From: Lineolata rhizophorae
Lineage: Eukaryota > Ascomycota > Dothideomycetes > Lineolatales > Lineolataceae
Reading direction: 5' to 3'
DNA length: 64,000 nt
NCBI GenBank assembly: GCA_010093515.1
Contig: MU001675.1
Location: 143,839-207,838 of the forward strand
Shown piece by piece: positions 1-11,199 of this stretch; positions within the stretch are counted from its first letter, which is position 1, and each line of letters opens with the position of its first letter. The notes beneath the pieces were generated by a model. That model was given only the letters and a program-made list of their open reading frames with translations, had not been told where the DNA came from and did no database searches. The translations under genes were made by a program, and so were the position numbers.

Positions 1-256
1 TGACAATAGCACAGGCAATAATGGCATTCACCACCAGGCCAAGCGAGCCAGATGAACAAGGTAATGTCGCTAGAATGGGAAAAATGATGAATCCAAAGAT
101 GAGTAGTAGTGCCCAGAAGGTCAGAAGACTCCATAGATGACCATGTGATGATAAGAGAATCACGAGCGCCGTGACGAAAGACGCAGAGCAGAACAGAAGA
201 ACGTAGAGCTTATAGCACAGACAGAGAGCACCGCAGTAGAGCAATATAAAGTAACT
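1..256 (-). CDS. Possible fragment of a multi-pass membrane protein, running off the left edge
   Basis: On the minus strand the frame from about position 256 down to 1 is open and strongly hydrophobic. At least two stretches could span a membrane (around LYVLLFCSASFVTALVILL and FWALLLIFGFIIFPILATL), separated by a short polar segment with His and Ser. A possible acceptor (TAG) ends at 257. A possible donor at 302 (GTACTA) would make a 46-nt intron and join this frame to an open frame upstream, but that upstream frame does not look like protein. I do not recognise the family. The plus strand is purine-rich here, and the reverse of such DNA often reads as hydrophobic residues, so this may be an artefact. 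Sequence left of the window would decide. Confidence 0.22.
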
Positions 257-2964
257 CTACGTGGGTACAACGCGAACTCGGCGGAAGTTAAAAAAGTAGT
301 ACCTTGTGCAACGTTTCTTTCAACGAGGAGAACCGCTGACCGACGTCCTCGGAGCGATGGATGACGCGACCCAGGAATAGAGGCGTTCCTCTCCCCGTCT
401 CGCCAGTCAAAGCGCGTGCTACGGAGGACTGGGCTACGGTTTCGCCGTTGCTGCGATTAATTGGACTCGGGCGGCTTTTTCGTTGCGGGCTCGTTGCCAG
501 CAGTCTGGCCGCGCCTCTGCAGCGAATGCATATATATCTCGACAGAGTAACGAGCAGAAGAACGAGCCTACGTAGCCAGGCAAGAAAACAATAAATCCCC
601 CCCCAACTAGCGAGGAGCAGAGAAGGAAAAGAAATAGGGAGGCGAGAGGACGACACGAAAGCAAGGCCCAGAGAAATAAGCACCGCCGCACCGTTAAAAG
701 GGACGGACGCCAACTGTCTTGCTGGGCAGTCGCAAGCTCGGACACGCACGGCTTGGGTTGCGCGCGCGTTCGTGCTCGTATGTAACTTGTCCCCCGTCGG
801 CGTCCGAGTCCGCCGCGCGACCATCGGCCAACCCAGCCCAGCCGTGCCCGGCGCGGCCAGCCATGAATTCCCTGCTCAGCCAGCCGGCCGGGCCAAACGC
901 GGCCAACATACAGCCTGTTGCTTGTTACACGTTGAATGGCACGGCGAAACCGGGTGCTCGGCCGGCCGGTGGCCTGTTCGCCCCGCGTCCTGGCCCTGCG
1001 CCGGCGGAGCATGAATGCTACCACGTACGTGCTCCGTATATCGCGCGCGCCCCGGCCCCGCGACGCCGAGCGGCCGGGCCCCGGCCCCAGCTGCGCGAAG
1101 AAGGCAGCCCGCTAGCAACAGGCTACATACCTTGCATCGGCGTCATCCCACGCCCGGCGCCGCCGGCCTGCCGCCGGGTCCTCGGCGGCGCGGATCCAAA
1201 TCTGGCATAAATTTCGATTCGCATGCGCGGCCGGCCGAAGCCGCGCAGGGCAGGCAGTAAGTCGCGGCTGTGAAGTTGGTGCGTGGGTGAGTGACTTGCG
1301 GCGCAGGCCGTCGTCGTGGGATTATTTAAATCGCCGCGAAAGGACAGGGAACGGGGGCGCGGGATTGGTCGGGTGTTCTGCGCGTAAAACGGGCCAAGCG
1401 ATGCGCGACAAGCAGAATGCATGGGAGAAGCATCACGACTTCGTTAAGCCGGAACAAGTGGATAGATTGCTGATACTGAAACTGGATGCTGGGCGTGCTG
1501 AACAGCTGAACTCGAGATGGAAGCTCTAGATAAGCATGATAACAAGGGAATTCTCTCCGTACCTTTTGCCCGTCTTGCGCAGTCCACCATTTGCACCTAG
1601 GCATTTTCAGACGTCGTGTATCCGTAACCCTAGGCTGAACATTGCAGGATTGAGTTGAGCTCGTTCAGCCGAAGGACTGGCTCGAATGAATAAAATGAAC
1701 AGAGCGCTGAGCCTGAACGAGCCTCAACCAGAGCGCTAGAATCGACCTTGAGGCCTGCAGCCCCACGCCAGCAATTACTGTCGTCAAATTTTTGTGTGGT
1801 TCGCCGGAGCACTCCCAGGGCGGTCTAAAATTCTTCGAGCCTGCAGACCTTCGCTGTACGAGACTACGCAGTATGCATTCAACAGCCAACACCTACGCCA
1901 CTGCAAATGAGTCATCAACTGAGCCACACATTTCCAAAGGCCAGAGTTGATTGGTGTCTTTCAATTTGAATTCAGGGGAGGTTATGTCCAGCGGGAAAAG
2001 AAGTCATGAGAGAACGGCGTTTAAATGGGCGCATTGCGGAGGAAAGGCGGCGCACGTGATGGCCCTTGATCCGACCCATCTCCGCGATACCGGCCACGGC
2101 GGAGCGGGCGCGCCCGGAACGCGCGCCTCGAAGTCGCCGAACGGGCCCACCTTCACATGGACCTGACTGCGCTTTTGATCCGGCGTAGGTAGGCAAGCTG
2201 CGAGTGGACTCCGGCGGCGAGAGAACGCTCGAAGATATCCAGTCGTAGTAGAAGCCGCCGGAAAGCACATCACCGACCCGACTGTCGCTTGATCCCTTTC
2301 TCCGGGGTCGATCGATCGAATCGAAGAGTCCATCATCTACGTCAGCCCAGCACGAGCAGCTTGCGGGTTTGGTCCAAGCGGGCAGCCCGAGACCGCCCTA
2401 GCTGGCCGAGCTCTGCCCAAGCATACCCACATACCTACAGCTCGAGGCCTGCCGGCGACCGGCAAGCTCTGGCAGACACGTGCAAGTGCTGAATGCGGCT
2501 CAATTAGCTCGCAAGGGGCAAAGGAGGAGCGTCCGCTCCGGTCGCACGCATGGAGCAGCGCGCGGCCGAGGCGGCCGAAAATTTTCTGCGGTGCTTGCGC
2601 GAAATATTGCTCGTGGCAACGGCCGAGCGGACGGGTGGAGGTAGGGGGAAATGGGCGTGGCCGGGGCGGCGGGCACCACAAGGCCCTCGGCTGTTGCGGG
2701 CAGGCAAAGGGAGCTGTGCGCGCCCGGGCTTGGCCCGCGGGCCCGCGCCAGCCTATCAAAGGCCCGCCAATGGCTCCCGTAATCGCCTGCTGCAAAAGCA
2801 ACCCATCTGACGTCTCTGCTTGTCCCTCTTTCTCCCCTCACACCCACGCACGCTCCTCCTCCCATCACCACCGCCGCCGCCAGCCCTCTCCCCCATCTCC
2901 CCTCGCCCTTCCCCAGGCTCAATTCCCCCCTCGTCTGTCGCCTGCGGCGCCCCGCTCGCCCATC
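257..2964. other. Intergenic DNA and aconitase 5' region, no convincing gene
   Basis: About 2.7 kb upstream of aconitase. The stretch from 700 to 1250 is very GC-rich, and 1250-2000 is closer to average. Open frames occur on both strands but overlap each other, lack recognisable domains and have low-complexity composition. The last 150 nt before the aconitase start are pyrimidine-rich with few purines, as is usual for a fungal promoter or 5' UTR. A perfect palindrome CACGTACGTG lies at 1022-1031. Confidence 0.6.
2767..2771 (+). promoter_or_regulatory. CCAAT box upstream of aconitase
   Basis: A CCAAT pentamer lies about 195 nt before the aconitase start codon. In ascomycetes the HAP/CBC complex binds CCAAT, and with HapX it controls iron-dependent genes including aconitase. 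I saw no clear HapX half-site at the expected spacing, so the functional link is inference and a chance match is possible. Confidence 0.3.
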
Positions 2965-5549
2965 ATGCAGCGATTCGCTCGCCTTGGCCGCCGGGCCATG
3001 GCGACCGTGTCGGACTCGCCCCTCAGCCGGAAGGTCGAGATGACCAACTGGGAGAAGGGCCACTACATCAACTACCAGAAGATGAGCGAGAACCTGTCGG
3101 TGGTGCGGTCGCGCCTCAACCGGCCCCTCACCTACGCCGAGAAGGTGCTCTACTCGCACCTCGACGACCCGCACGGCCAGGACATCGAGCGCGGCAAGTC
3201 GTACCTCAAGCTGCGGCCGGACCGCGTCGCCTGCCAGGACGCCACCGCCCAGATGGCCATCCTGCAGTTCATGTCGGCCGGCATGCCGGCCGTGGCCACG
3301 CCCACGACGGTGCATTGCGACCACCTGATCGAGGCCCAGGTCGGCGGCGAGAAGGATCTGGCCCGCGCCCAGGAGATCAACAAGGAGGTGTACGACTTCC
3401 TGTCCACCTCGTGTGCCAAGTACAACATCGGCTTCTGGAAGCCCGGCTCCGGCATCATCCACCAGATCATCCTCGAGAACTACGCCTTTCCCGGCGGCCT
3501 GATGATCGGCACCGACTCGCACACCCCCAACGCCGGCGGCCTGGGAATGGCCGCCATTGGCGTCGGCGGTGCTGATGCCGTCGATGTCATGGCCAACCTG
3601 CCGTGGGAGCTCAAGGCGCCCAAGGTCATCGGTGTCAAGCTTACTGGAAGCATGTCCGGGTGGACCGCTCCCAAGGGTAAGTCCTTCACTTTTAGGGTTT
3701 CATCCTCTTAGCGGGAACTTGAGTCGAGAGATACAGCAGCTGGCACCCCTTACTCGGTCCGCGGCTTGGAGCTCTCCGCTGTTGCAATACCTCATACGTT
3801 GTTGTTCGAGATCCAAGCCAGATGAGGACCCCGAAGATTATAAAAAAGCCCCCCTCTGTACTGACGTCATTTGATTCCAGACATCATCCTCAAGGTTGCC
3901 GGTATCCTCACCGTGAAGGGTGGCACTGGTGCTATTATCGAATACCACGGCCCCGGTACCGACAGCCTTTCCTGCACTGGTATGGGCACCATCTGCAACA
4001 TGGGTGCGGAGATTGGCGCCACGACCTCGATATTCCCCTTCAACGACCGCATGTATGACTATCTTGTGGCCACCAAGCGCAAGGACATCGGCGACTTCTC
4101 CCGTGCCTATGCGCACGAGCTGCATGAGGACGAGGGTGCGGAGTATGATCAGCTCATCGAAATCAATCTGTCTGAACTGGAGCCTCACGTCAACGGTCCC
4201 TTCACGCCCGATCTCGCCACTCCCATTAGCCAATTCAAAGAGGCAGTTGAGGCGAACAAGTGGCCTGAGGAACTCAAGGTCGGCCTGATCGGCTCTTGCA
4301 CCAACTCCTCCTATGAGGACATGACTCGCGCGGCTTCCATCTGCGAGGATGCCATGTCCCACGGTCTGAAGGCCAAGTCTACTTTCACGGTTACCCCCGG
4401 TTCGGAGCAGATCCGCGCCACCATTGAGCGTGATGGCCAGCTCAAGACGTTCGAGGAATTTGGCGGCATGGTCTTGGCTAACGCCTGCGGCCCTTGCATC
4501 GGCCAGTGGGATCGCCGCGACGTCAAGAAGGGCGAGGCCAACTCGATTATCTCGTCGTACAACCGTAACTTTACGGGCCGCAACGACGCCAACCCCGCCA
4601 CTCACGCCTTCGTCACCTCTCCCGACCTGGTCGTCGCCATGACCATCGCCGGCACGCTCAAGTTCAACCCGCTCAGCGACACGCTCAAGGGCGCCGACGG
4701 CAAGGAGTTCAAGCTGTCCGAGCCCACGGGTACCGGTCTCCCGGCCAAAGGCTACGACCCCGGCCGCGACACCTACCAGGCCCCGCCTGCGGACCGCGAG
4801 TCCGTCTCCGTCGCCGTCTCGCCGACCTCGGATCGTCTGCAGATCTTGTCACCGTTCGAGCCGTGGGACGGCAAGGACGCTATGGACATGCCCATCTTGA
4901 TCAAGGCGCAGGGCAAGACGACGACTGACCACATCTCTAGTACGTTCCGAACCAGCGTTCCCTCACATGGGACATGAGTGACTGACTCTTTCATCTAGTG
5001 GCCGGCCCTTGGCTCAAGTACCGCGGCCATCTCGACAACATCTCGAACAACATGCTCATCGGAGCCATCAACTCGGCCAACGGCGAGGCCAACAAGGTCA
5101 AGAACTTCACGACGGGCCAGTGGGACGCGGTGCCGGCGGTGGCGCGCGACTACAAGGCCAAGGGCATCAAATGGGCCGTCATCGGCGACTGGAACTACGG
5201 CGAAGGGTCGTCGCGCGAGCACGCGGCCCTGGAGCCGCGCCACCTGGGCGGCCTCGCCATCATCACGCGCTCCTTCGCGCGCATCCACGAGACGAACCTG
5301 AAGAAGCAAGGGATGCTGCCGCTGACGTTCGCGGACCCGGCGGACTACGACCGCATCGGGCCCGACGACCGCGTTGACCTCATGTGCACGCAGCTGGCGG
5401 TGGGCAAGCCCGTGACGATGCGCGTCCATCCGGCGGACGGGTCCGAGCCGTTCGAGGTGCAGTTGCAGCATACGTTTAACGAGAGCCAGATCGAGTGGTT
5501 TAAGAACGGGAGCGCGCTGAATACGATGGCGAAGATGGCGGGAAAGTAA
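2965..5549 (+). CDS. ACO1: Aconitate hydratase, mitochondrial
   Basis: Aconitase converts citrate to isocitrate in the TCA cycle in the mitochondrial matrix and also acts in fungal lysine synthesis. Three exons are read: 2965-3676, 3881-4939 and 4999-5549. The introns are 204 nt (GTAAGT) and 59 nt (GTACGT), and the phases join to give 773 residues, close to yeast Aco1 (778). The start at 2965 gives a short Arg-rich presequence ([15 protein letters not shown]) suited to mitochondrial import, followed by the conserved [10 protein letters not shown] block. The 4Fe-4S ligands are visible as Cys377 (GSCTNSS), Cys440 and Cys443 (NACGPC). Other landmarks are [11 protein letters not shown] in the first exon and [20 protein letters not shown] in the C-terminal swivel domain. 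Codons strongly prefer C or G at the third position. There are no breaks, and this is almost certainly functional. Confidence 0.97.
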
Positions 5550-8500
5550 GGGGGGGGTTGTGCCGGGTGTTAATGCGATTGATGCACGAGTGGCGGTGAT
5601 CACTTGGGCTGGGGCTGCTAGGCTGGTCTTTTCGGACTGAGGTGTGGGGAGGTGGGGCGGGTTTGAATGAATGAACAAGCGCATCTAGCGGGGTTCAAGT
5701 GTCGTGTTGTGGTCCGCTTTTGTGGCTTGTGGCCGCAACGAAGTAGCTTGACCTTGATGAGCAGGGCGAGATTGTGTGCGGAGGTTGGCAATGGGGCGGC
5801 GCCGCTTTTTGTTGTTATGCTCTTTTCCTGTTGAGGTGGCTTGCAGCGTCTGGGTTCTTTTCATCCCTATCCCTCCCGTCCGCCGTGCCTATATACATAC
5901 CTACCTCTCTATTTGTTGCCGCCACAAACCCTCCTGTAACTCGTCCGAGCGTAAAGTCTTGCCTTGTATGTACCGAATTGAAGTTTTTCATTTTTGGTTC
6001 GTTAACGTGTGATTGTGCTTTGGGGGTGCGTGTACATGTATGTCGATGTGAAAAGTGTGTGATGATGGCGGGGTTTTAAAGCGGGGATAGTGCTAAGTAC
6101 AAGGCAGCCTTGTGTCCGGGCGTCGGTACGGAGGACATTGTTCTCGGATTTCGGCATTCGACCTTGCGGGGGAGGGTTTGCACGCGGTTCTTTGATCGCA
6201 TTCCGACCTCGCCCTACCTAGACCATCTCGGACCGCAAGTCTCCCTGTCTTCCCTCGGCACATGCGCAGCAGCGCGTCCACCCGTCGACTAGTTCACGTT
6301 TGGGGGCACGCGACAGGCTTAAGCAGATAAGACCGGATCGCGGGAGCGGTTCGTGCCGTGCCGTGCCGTGGAAAGGCCGGGCTCGGTGGGCGCGAGAGCG
6401 CGGCAGCCCCGGTTTCCGCGGGAGCCCCGGTTGGAGGGTCTCGCTTGAAGCGTGGTGCGGCCGCGAGGTTCGTGTCTGGCGGTCGAGAGGGGCTGGGCGG
6501 CAGGACGTGTGGGTTGGCGAGGGGTGGTTTGGGCCTGAGGGGGGTTTGGGAGTGGTGTGCAGTGGGGGACTTGGTGGGTCGGATGGGTGATATTTGTGGG
6601 TGGATAGGTGTGGAGTGAGAGGCTAGTTCGGACGATATTTGACTGGGGAAGGAGGGTATGTCCTGCGGTTTAGACGGTAAAGGATATGTGTTCTGGAGTT
6701 CGTGTCGTTGCCGTTGTAGGGTTTCTGCTGTGTCCTAAGTCTTCGTATAGTATTGGCTCAGGATATAAATTCCCCGCTCCGATCAATATGCTTAAATTTT
6801 CAAACTGGCCTTGAGAGGTTCATCCGCCTTGCGGTGCACTTGGGAGATGGGCCAGAGACCCTGGCTGCTATAACATATATTGGATTAACACGTTTGTAGT
6901 GGGTTTTCGAAGCAATAGTATGTAAACGACTGAATTGAAGGAACTTGCAATAATGCTACTGTTAGCAGGAGTGATTTGTTTCGCTATTATTGGAGATTTT
7001 GGCTACTTATAGATCCATGCACTTATACAGAGGGATTCTTTCGCTGTTTATATTCTAGTGTTAAGATTAGAAGATTACTGTGTTCTCGGAAGCGATCAGG
7101 AGTTAAGGTTACTTTACCAGGGCAGCGTAGCTGAGTGGTCAAGCGGCGTAATTTTATGGTCAAATTTAGCTGTAGAAAAGGGAGAGCTTATGATTTGGGA
7201 TCCTTTGAACCGAGATAGACAATAAGACTCTTGTTCATAGCACTGTACAAACTCCATAGTGCATTCTTTGGTAACGAAATCCACCGAAACTTATAACGTA
7301 GCAAACCCCGCGAAATTCTAGTTCTCGATTCGATATCAAAGTTCCTCTCTAACTTATTCCTAGATCGCGTGGAAAGTAGTTGGAGTCTAATCCAACTGGA
7401 TATGATCTGCTAAATTTACTAATCCAAAGTAGAGTTTCTAATGCTAGTAACTTTTAACCTCGCTTTAATTTTATAGGGCTTTTTAAAATTTCGAACCACT
7501 AAGATATAGGCAGTAGTCACTTTTAGTGTTAATTGCTGGTATAGATTTTATACGACGTAGTTTTATGGAGCAAGTTTATAGAATCGTTTATAAAACTGTA
7601 TACGCACTATATTATAAAAGAGTACTATAGGGAAGCGCGTACAGTTACGTCACGTAAAACACTGTTTAGCAGTCAATAAGTAATTTACACGCATAATATT
7701 CGCGGTGCTCTCATGGACTAGGGGAGTTATTTAACCATTAATACACGAATATCATTGTTTCAGCTGTGATTGAGCCTAGACCTTCTCTCGCAACCCCCAA
7801 ATTTCTATCTGTTGATCATTAGTTACCGGCCAATTCAAGGTCATAATGCATTTACTCTAGATAGGAAATCTCGTGAACTTTTTTTTGGTTCGAAATCTGA
7901 CGGAGAGAATAAGACACAGACTGCCCAACTCCCCAAGGTCGATATAAAATACAGAAGAGCGTGAGGATGGGCATTTTATATCCCAGACGAACCAACGGTG
8001 ATCATTCCGTTCTAAACTGCCATCTCGCGCTCAGATTTAACGCCAAGACAGTCGAACAGAGGATCTGTGTTGCCCGGCCCTTAAACAATAACCGCTTCGG
8101 CGTCTTCGGTAGAGCCTGGAACCTCGCCAGTGTCTGTTGGTCGGCGTGTCATCTGGTCTGCTTTCAGGTCTCGCGGCGCCTCACCGGTCTATGTTCTAAA
8201 CCACAGTGCAGACTTATAATCTATACTTATGTCTACTACACGTTACATGTTCCGGGAAGGCGCCTACGAAAGCTGCAGAGCGCAAAGTTGACATATTTTT
8301 GGAGAAGTGGAGTTGTCATTCTAGGGGAGTGAGAGCTAGTGGCGATCAGCTTGCATAGGAGAGGGTCAACAAGTCGGAAAAGGTACGGGGGATAGGGGGA
8401 TTGGGGGATTGCTTGCGTGGGAGGGGATTCAACATGTTGATGTCGGGTGAATGCGGAGCTTGAGGAGGCGTGACGCCGACCACCAAGCCTACGTCGGCCC

Positions 8501-8714
8501 CACAGTTCTTCCGCGCCGGCAGTCGGGAAAACTAACGGTTCTGTATTGTGATGTATTTCAAGTCTAATCCATATCGTCAGACATCTTGTTCTTCCGGCAT
8601 AGGGCGATCCTCCTCGCTATTATACGATTCTTATTCCAATTCCGGGTTGAAAAAAACCCTACCCTTGGAACTTAAGGGTTCCTGCAGTTAAGCCTCTCAC
8701 CATCTTCCGTTTTC
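5550..8714. other. Intergenic region, GC-rich then AT-richer, no convincing gene
   Basis: The first 500 nt are probably aconitase 3' UTR and flank. From about 6650 the base composition shifts toward A+T and stays so to about 8000, with stops in all frames. Short open frames at 7770-7964 and 7961-8332 have no recognisable domain. A tRNA-like 5' half lies near 7130 (see findings). A 16-nt stretch at 7452-7467 recurs at 13777-13792. No transposon ORF or terminal repeats were recognised. Confidence 0.55.
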
Positions 8715-9515
8715 ATGGCGGTCCAAATTCTCTCCGACCTGCATCTGGAGGCTCCAAAGGCCTACGATATCTTCGAGATCGTCCCGAAAGCACCCTACCT
8801 AGCGCTGCTTGGTGATATCGGCAACATTGCACCGCACAAGAACGATTGCATTGCTTTCTTGACACGACAACTCAAGCAGTTCCGTGCCGTGCTATTCATA
8901 CTTGGCAATCATGAAGCATATCATTCTATGTGGTCTGAAACTCTCGACATCCTTCACGCCTTCGAACAGGATGTCCGCAACAATGCTTCGCTAGGGGAGT
9001 TTGTCCTGCTCGACCGCGCCATCTTCGAGCTGCCAGGCACCAACGTCATCATCCTAGGCTGCAGTCTCTTTTCTTTCATCCCACCCGAAAGTGAAATGGC
9101 GGTCAGCTTCGGGCTCAACGACTTTTTCCAAATCAACGATTGGGACGTCGAGGCGCACAACGAGGCGCATAGGCAGGATGTTGCGTGGCTCAACGCTCAG
9201 GTCGCTGAGCTTCAACAGCGCAACGTCAAGATAATGATTCTTTCGCATTGGAGCCCATCAAAGCACGCTCGTTCGATCGATCCAAAGCATGCTGCAAGTC
9301 CGATCACGAGCGCCTTCTCGACGGACTTGTCCGACCAGGTATGCTTCAAAAATGACAAAGTCAAAGTGTGGGCGTTTGGTCATACACATTACAATTGTGA
9401 TTTTATGGTTAAGCGGGAGGGTGATGCTGGACCTTTAAGACTGCTTGCGAACCAAAGGGGATATTACTTTGCCCAGGCTGAGGGATTTAATGGGGAGAAG
9501 ACGGTTGAGGTATGA
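8715..9515 (+). CDS. Calcineurin-like metallophosphoesterase
   Basis: A single-exon gene of 266 residues. The metal-binding motifs of the calcineurin-like phosphoesterase superfamily are present in order: D8-x-H10 (SDLHLE), GDIGN with Asp34, GNHE at 64-67, His178 in LSHWSP, and GHTH at 222-225. The catalytic site therefore looks complete. Members hydrolyse phosphomonoesters or phosphodiesters with two bound metals, and the natural substrate of this fungal subfamily is not known to me. There is no signal peptide or membrane segment, so it is probably cytosolic or nuclear. The ATG follows a pyrimidine-rich leader. Codons are more relaxed than in aconitase, with many A/T third positions, in keeping with the AT-richer island. 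The reading frame is unbroken over all motifs. Confidence 0.9.
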   Translation: MAVQILSDLHLEAPKAYDIFEIVPKAPYLALLGDIGNIAPHKNDCIAFLTRQLKQFRAVLFILGNHEAYHSMWSETLDILHAFEQDVRNNASLGEFVLLDRAIFELPGTNVIILGCSLFSFIPPESEMAVSFGLNDFFQINDWDVEAHNEAHRQDVAWLNAQVAELQQRNVKIMILSHWSPSKHARSIDPKHAASPITSAFSTDLSDQVCFKNDKVKVWAFGHTHYNCDFMVKREGDAGPLRLLANQRGYYFAQAEGFNGEKTVEV

Positions 9516-10445
9516 TCGAGAAGCGACCAATGCTGCGCAGACATGCAATACGCAGAACTCTCTTTAGTTGCACACCTAGGTCCGCCATACTTCGGGCAGA
9601 GGGACGTATGCAGACAATAACCCCGCCTATCAGTCGACTGAATACGAAATATTGTACCAGCTTCTTCTAGAGTCATCTTAGAAAGACGCAATAGCCGAGA
9701 GTGGAATATGGACTTCCTAGAGTGTAGAAGAACATAAGATTAGTGTGGGGTACCTTGCACTTTACCTACACGTCATCTTTGATCGTTTTAGATATCTGTT
9801 GCTCAAGGGCCAGACAGTGTTCTAACTTGCAGTTACTGCTCAGTCTTAAGAAGTCATGCGACTAGGTGATGCGTCTACTCATACAAAGATAGTTATAATT
9901 GCCTATAGTTATCCTTCGGCGCTCGACGTCGCTCAATCTAATACATTGGTACAATAAAATCCGTTAGGTCTGTGTATTATGAGCCCTCTGGACAATTATC
10001 GAGTACAGGCTAGACTAGATTGGATACGAACCGACACCTGTGGACCTCCAATACTACCCGAACTGGACTGTGCAATCCGGTCCAATGAGAGTCTTGCTCA
10101 ATATCTTTTTTTACCCCTGTGGAACGCATAATGTGAGGTTAAAATTGTGACTGTCAGCAGTAACAAGTGGATTGAACTACCAGGAAAAGCTACGAAAATA
10201 AAATGCATAAGGCGAATTGGGATTCCTACGACTCGAATTCAAAGAAAACTCAAACGACCTAGATGGATTGAGGCCCACAAACAAACCAAAGTTCAAGATT
10301 CATATGAAAGCGACCAGCTTGTCGAGAAACACCAGGGTTTCGGGAAGTAGCGGAATTGCTACGTGTTTGATCGCAGAAACATTTTATCCAACAGACACAT
10401 GACCAGCGGAGCCGACTATTTCCAACAAATGACTAGCAATTGCAA
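9516..10445. other. Convergent intergenic region, nothing recognised
   Basis: About 930 nt between the 3' ends of the metallophosphoesterase gene and the minus-strand nucleotidyltransferase-like gene. It is AT-rich with frequent stops. The small open frames here have no recognisable domain. Confidence 0.6.
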
Positions 10446-11199
10446 TCAATTGCTAGTAGGCAAACCGAGACGCTGTCTCCACCACTGCTCTGACTGCCTT
10501 CCATGCGTGACCACATCCACAATGCAGGGCGCGACAATGGCTTGCTGAGTACTTGTAAGGGTAAGCGGCGAGTGGAGCGTTTCCCTCGCTAGCAGAGTCT
10601 CGGCATCAACGGCATCGGTACGCTTCTTTACTCCTTGCGAGCGCAAACCGCAGGAGTTAATCTTAAAGATGATGAGATCGGTTGGCGAAATATATGGAAT
10701 GGCGTTTGCGGCGATGTCTTTCAGCTTCACTGCGGCGGCCGGCATATACGGGGACTAAGTAGCGAATATTAGCGTGCAGATTCTTTCCCCTAGCGGCTTC
10801 TCATAAAGTGATCTGGAATGCCTCTAAGAGGAGTGCACGAACCTGCCATTCTGGAGTGATGTCAAGTTGAACGTTGGGTCCGCCGGGAATCTTATAGAAG
10901 AACACCTGTGCCAGTTGCACAAACGGTGAGTTGGGAAGAGTCAGGAGCTTCTGCTTAATGCCGTGTGGCGCACTATCCATGTTGATAATGAAGTCAACGT
11001 CCTAGGAACCATGTTAATGCGATGGACAACCACTAAGGATATCAGAGCTGAGTACTTCGGTAGTTCTACCAGTAGGAATGTATTTCCAAAGAGCCAGCCC
11101 GCCAATGACAGCAACTCTGGCATTTGAAAACTCGGGGATACCCTTGAGAATGTTGAGAACATCGGCGGCTGCTGTTTCGAGCTCATTTAGAGAAGGCAT
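10446..11199 (-). CDS. Nucleotidyltransferase-fold protein, uncharacterised fungal family
   Basis: Three exons on the minus strand: 11199-11056, 11001-10843 and 10754-10446. The introns are 54 and 88 nt with GT-AG ends, and all junctions are phase 0, giving 203 residues. The N-terminal third holds GGLALW (33-38), then GRTTE running across the first splice junction into DVDF (Asp49, Asp51). The pattern GG...R-T-x-D-h-D is that of minimal nucleotidyltransferase-like domains such as the AbiEii/DUF1814 type, in which the paired Asp bind metal. The C-terminal half (PTDLIIFKINSCGLR, KKRTDAVDAETLL) matches what I recall of a widespread but unnamed ascomycete family. The start at 11199 (MPSLNEL) is preferred over an upstream in-frame Met at 11235. 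The assigned fold is inference from motifs. It is transcribed divergently from the related-looking gene at 12589. Confidence 0.8.

Noticed and set aside
2500-3522. Long minus-strand open frame across the aconitase start
   Set aside because: It is the antisense of a GC-biased coding exon, and the aconitase reading is unambiguous.
3838-4605. 255-codon minus-strand frame inside aconitase
   Set aside because: Antisense shadow of the second aconitase exon, with no domain of its own.
7128-7210. Functional tRNA gene
   Set aside because: Only the 5' part and D-arm resemble a tRNA; the anticodon arm, T-arm and acceptor pairing do not form.
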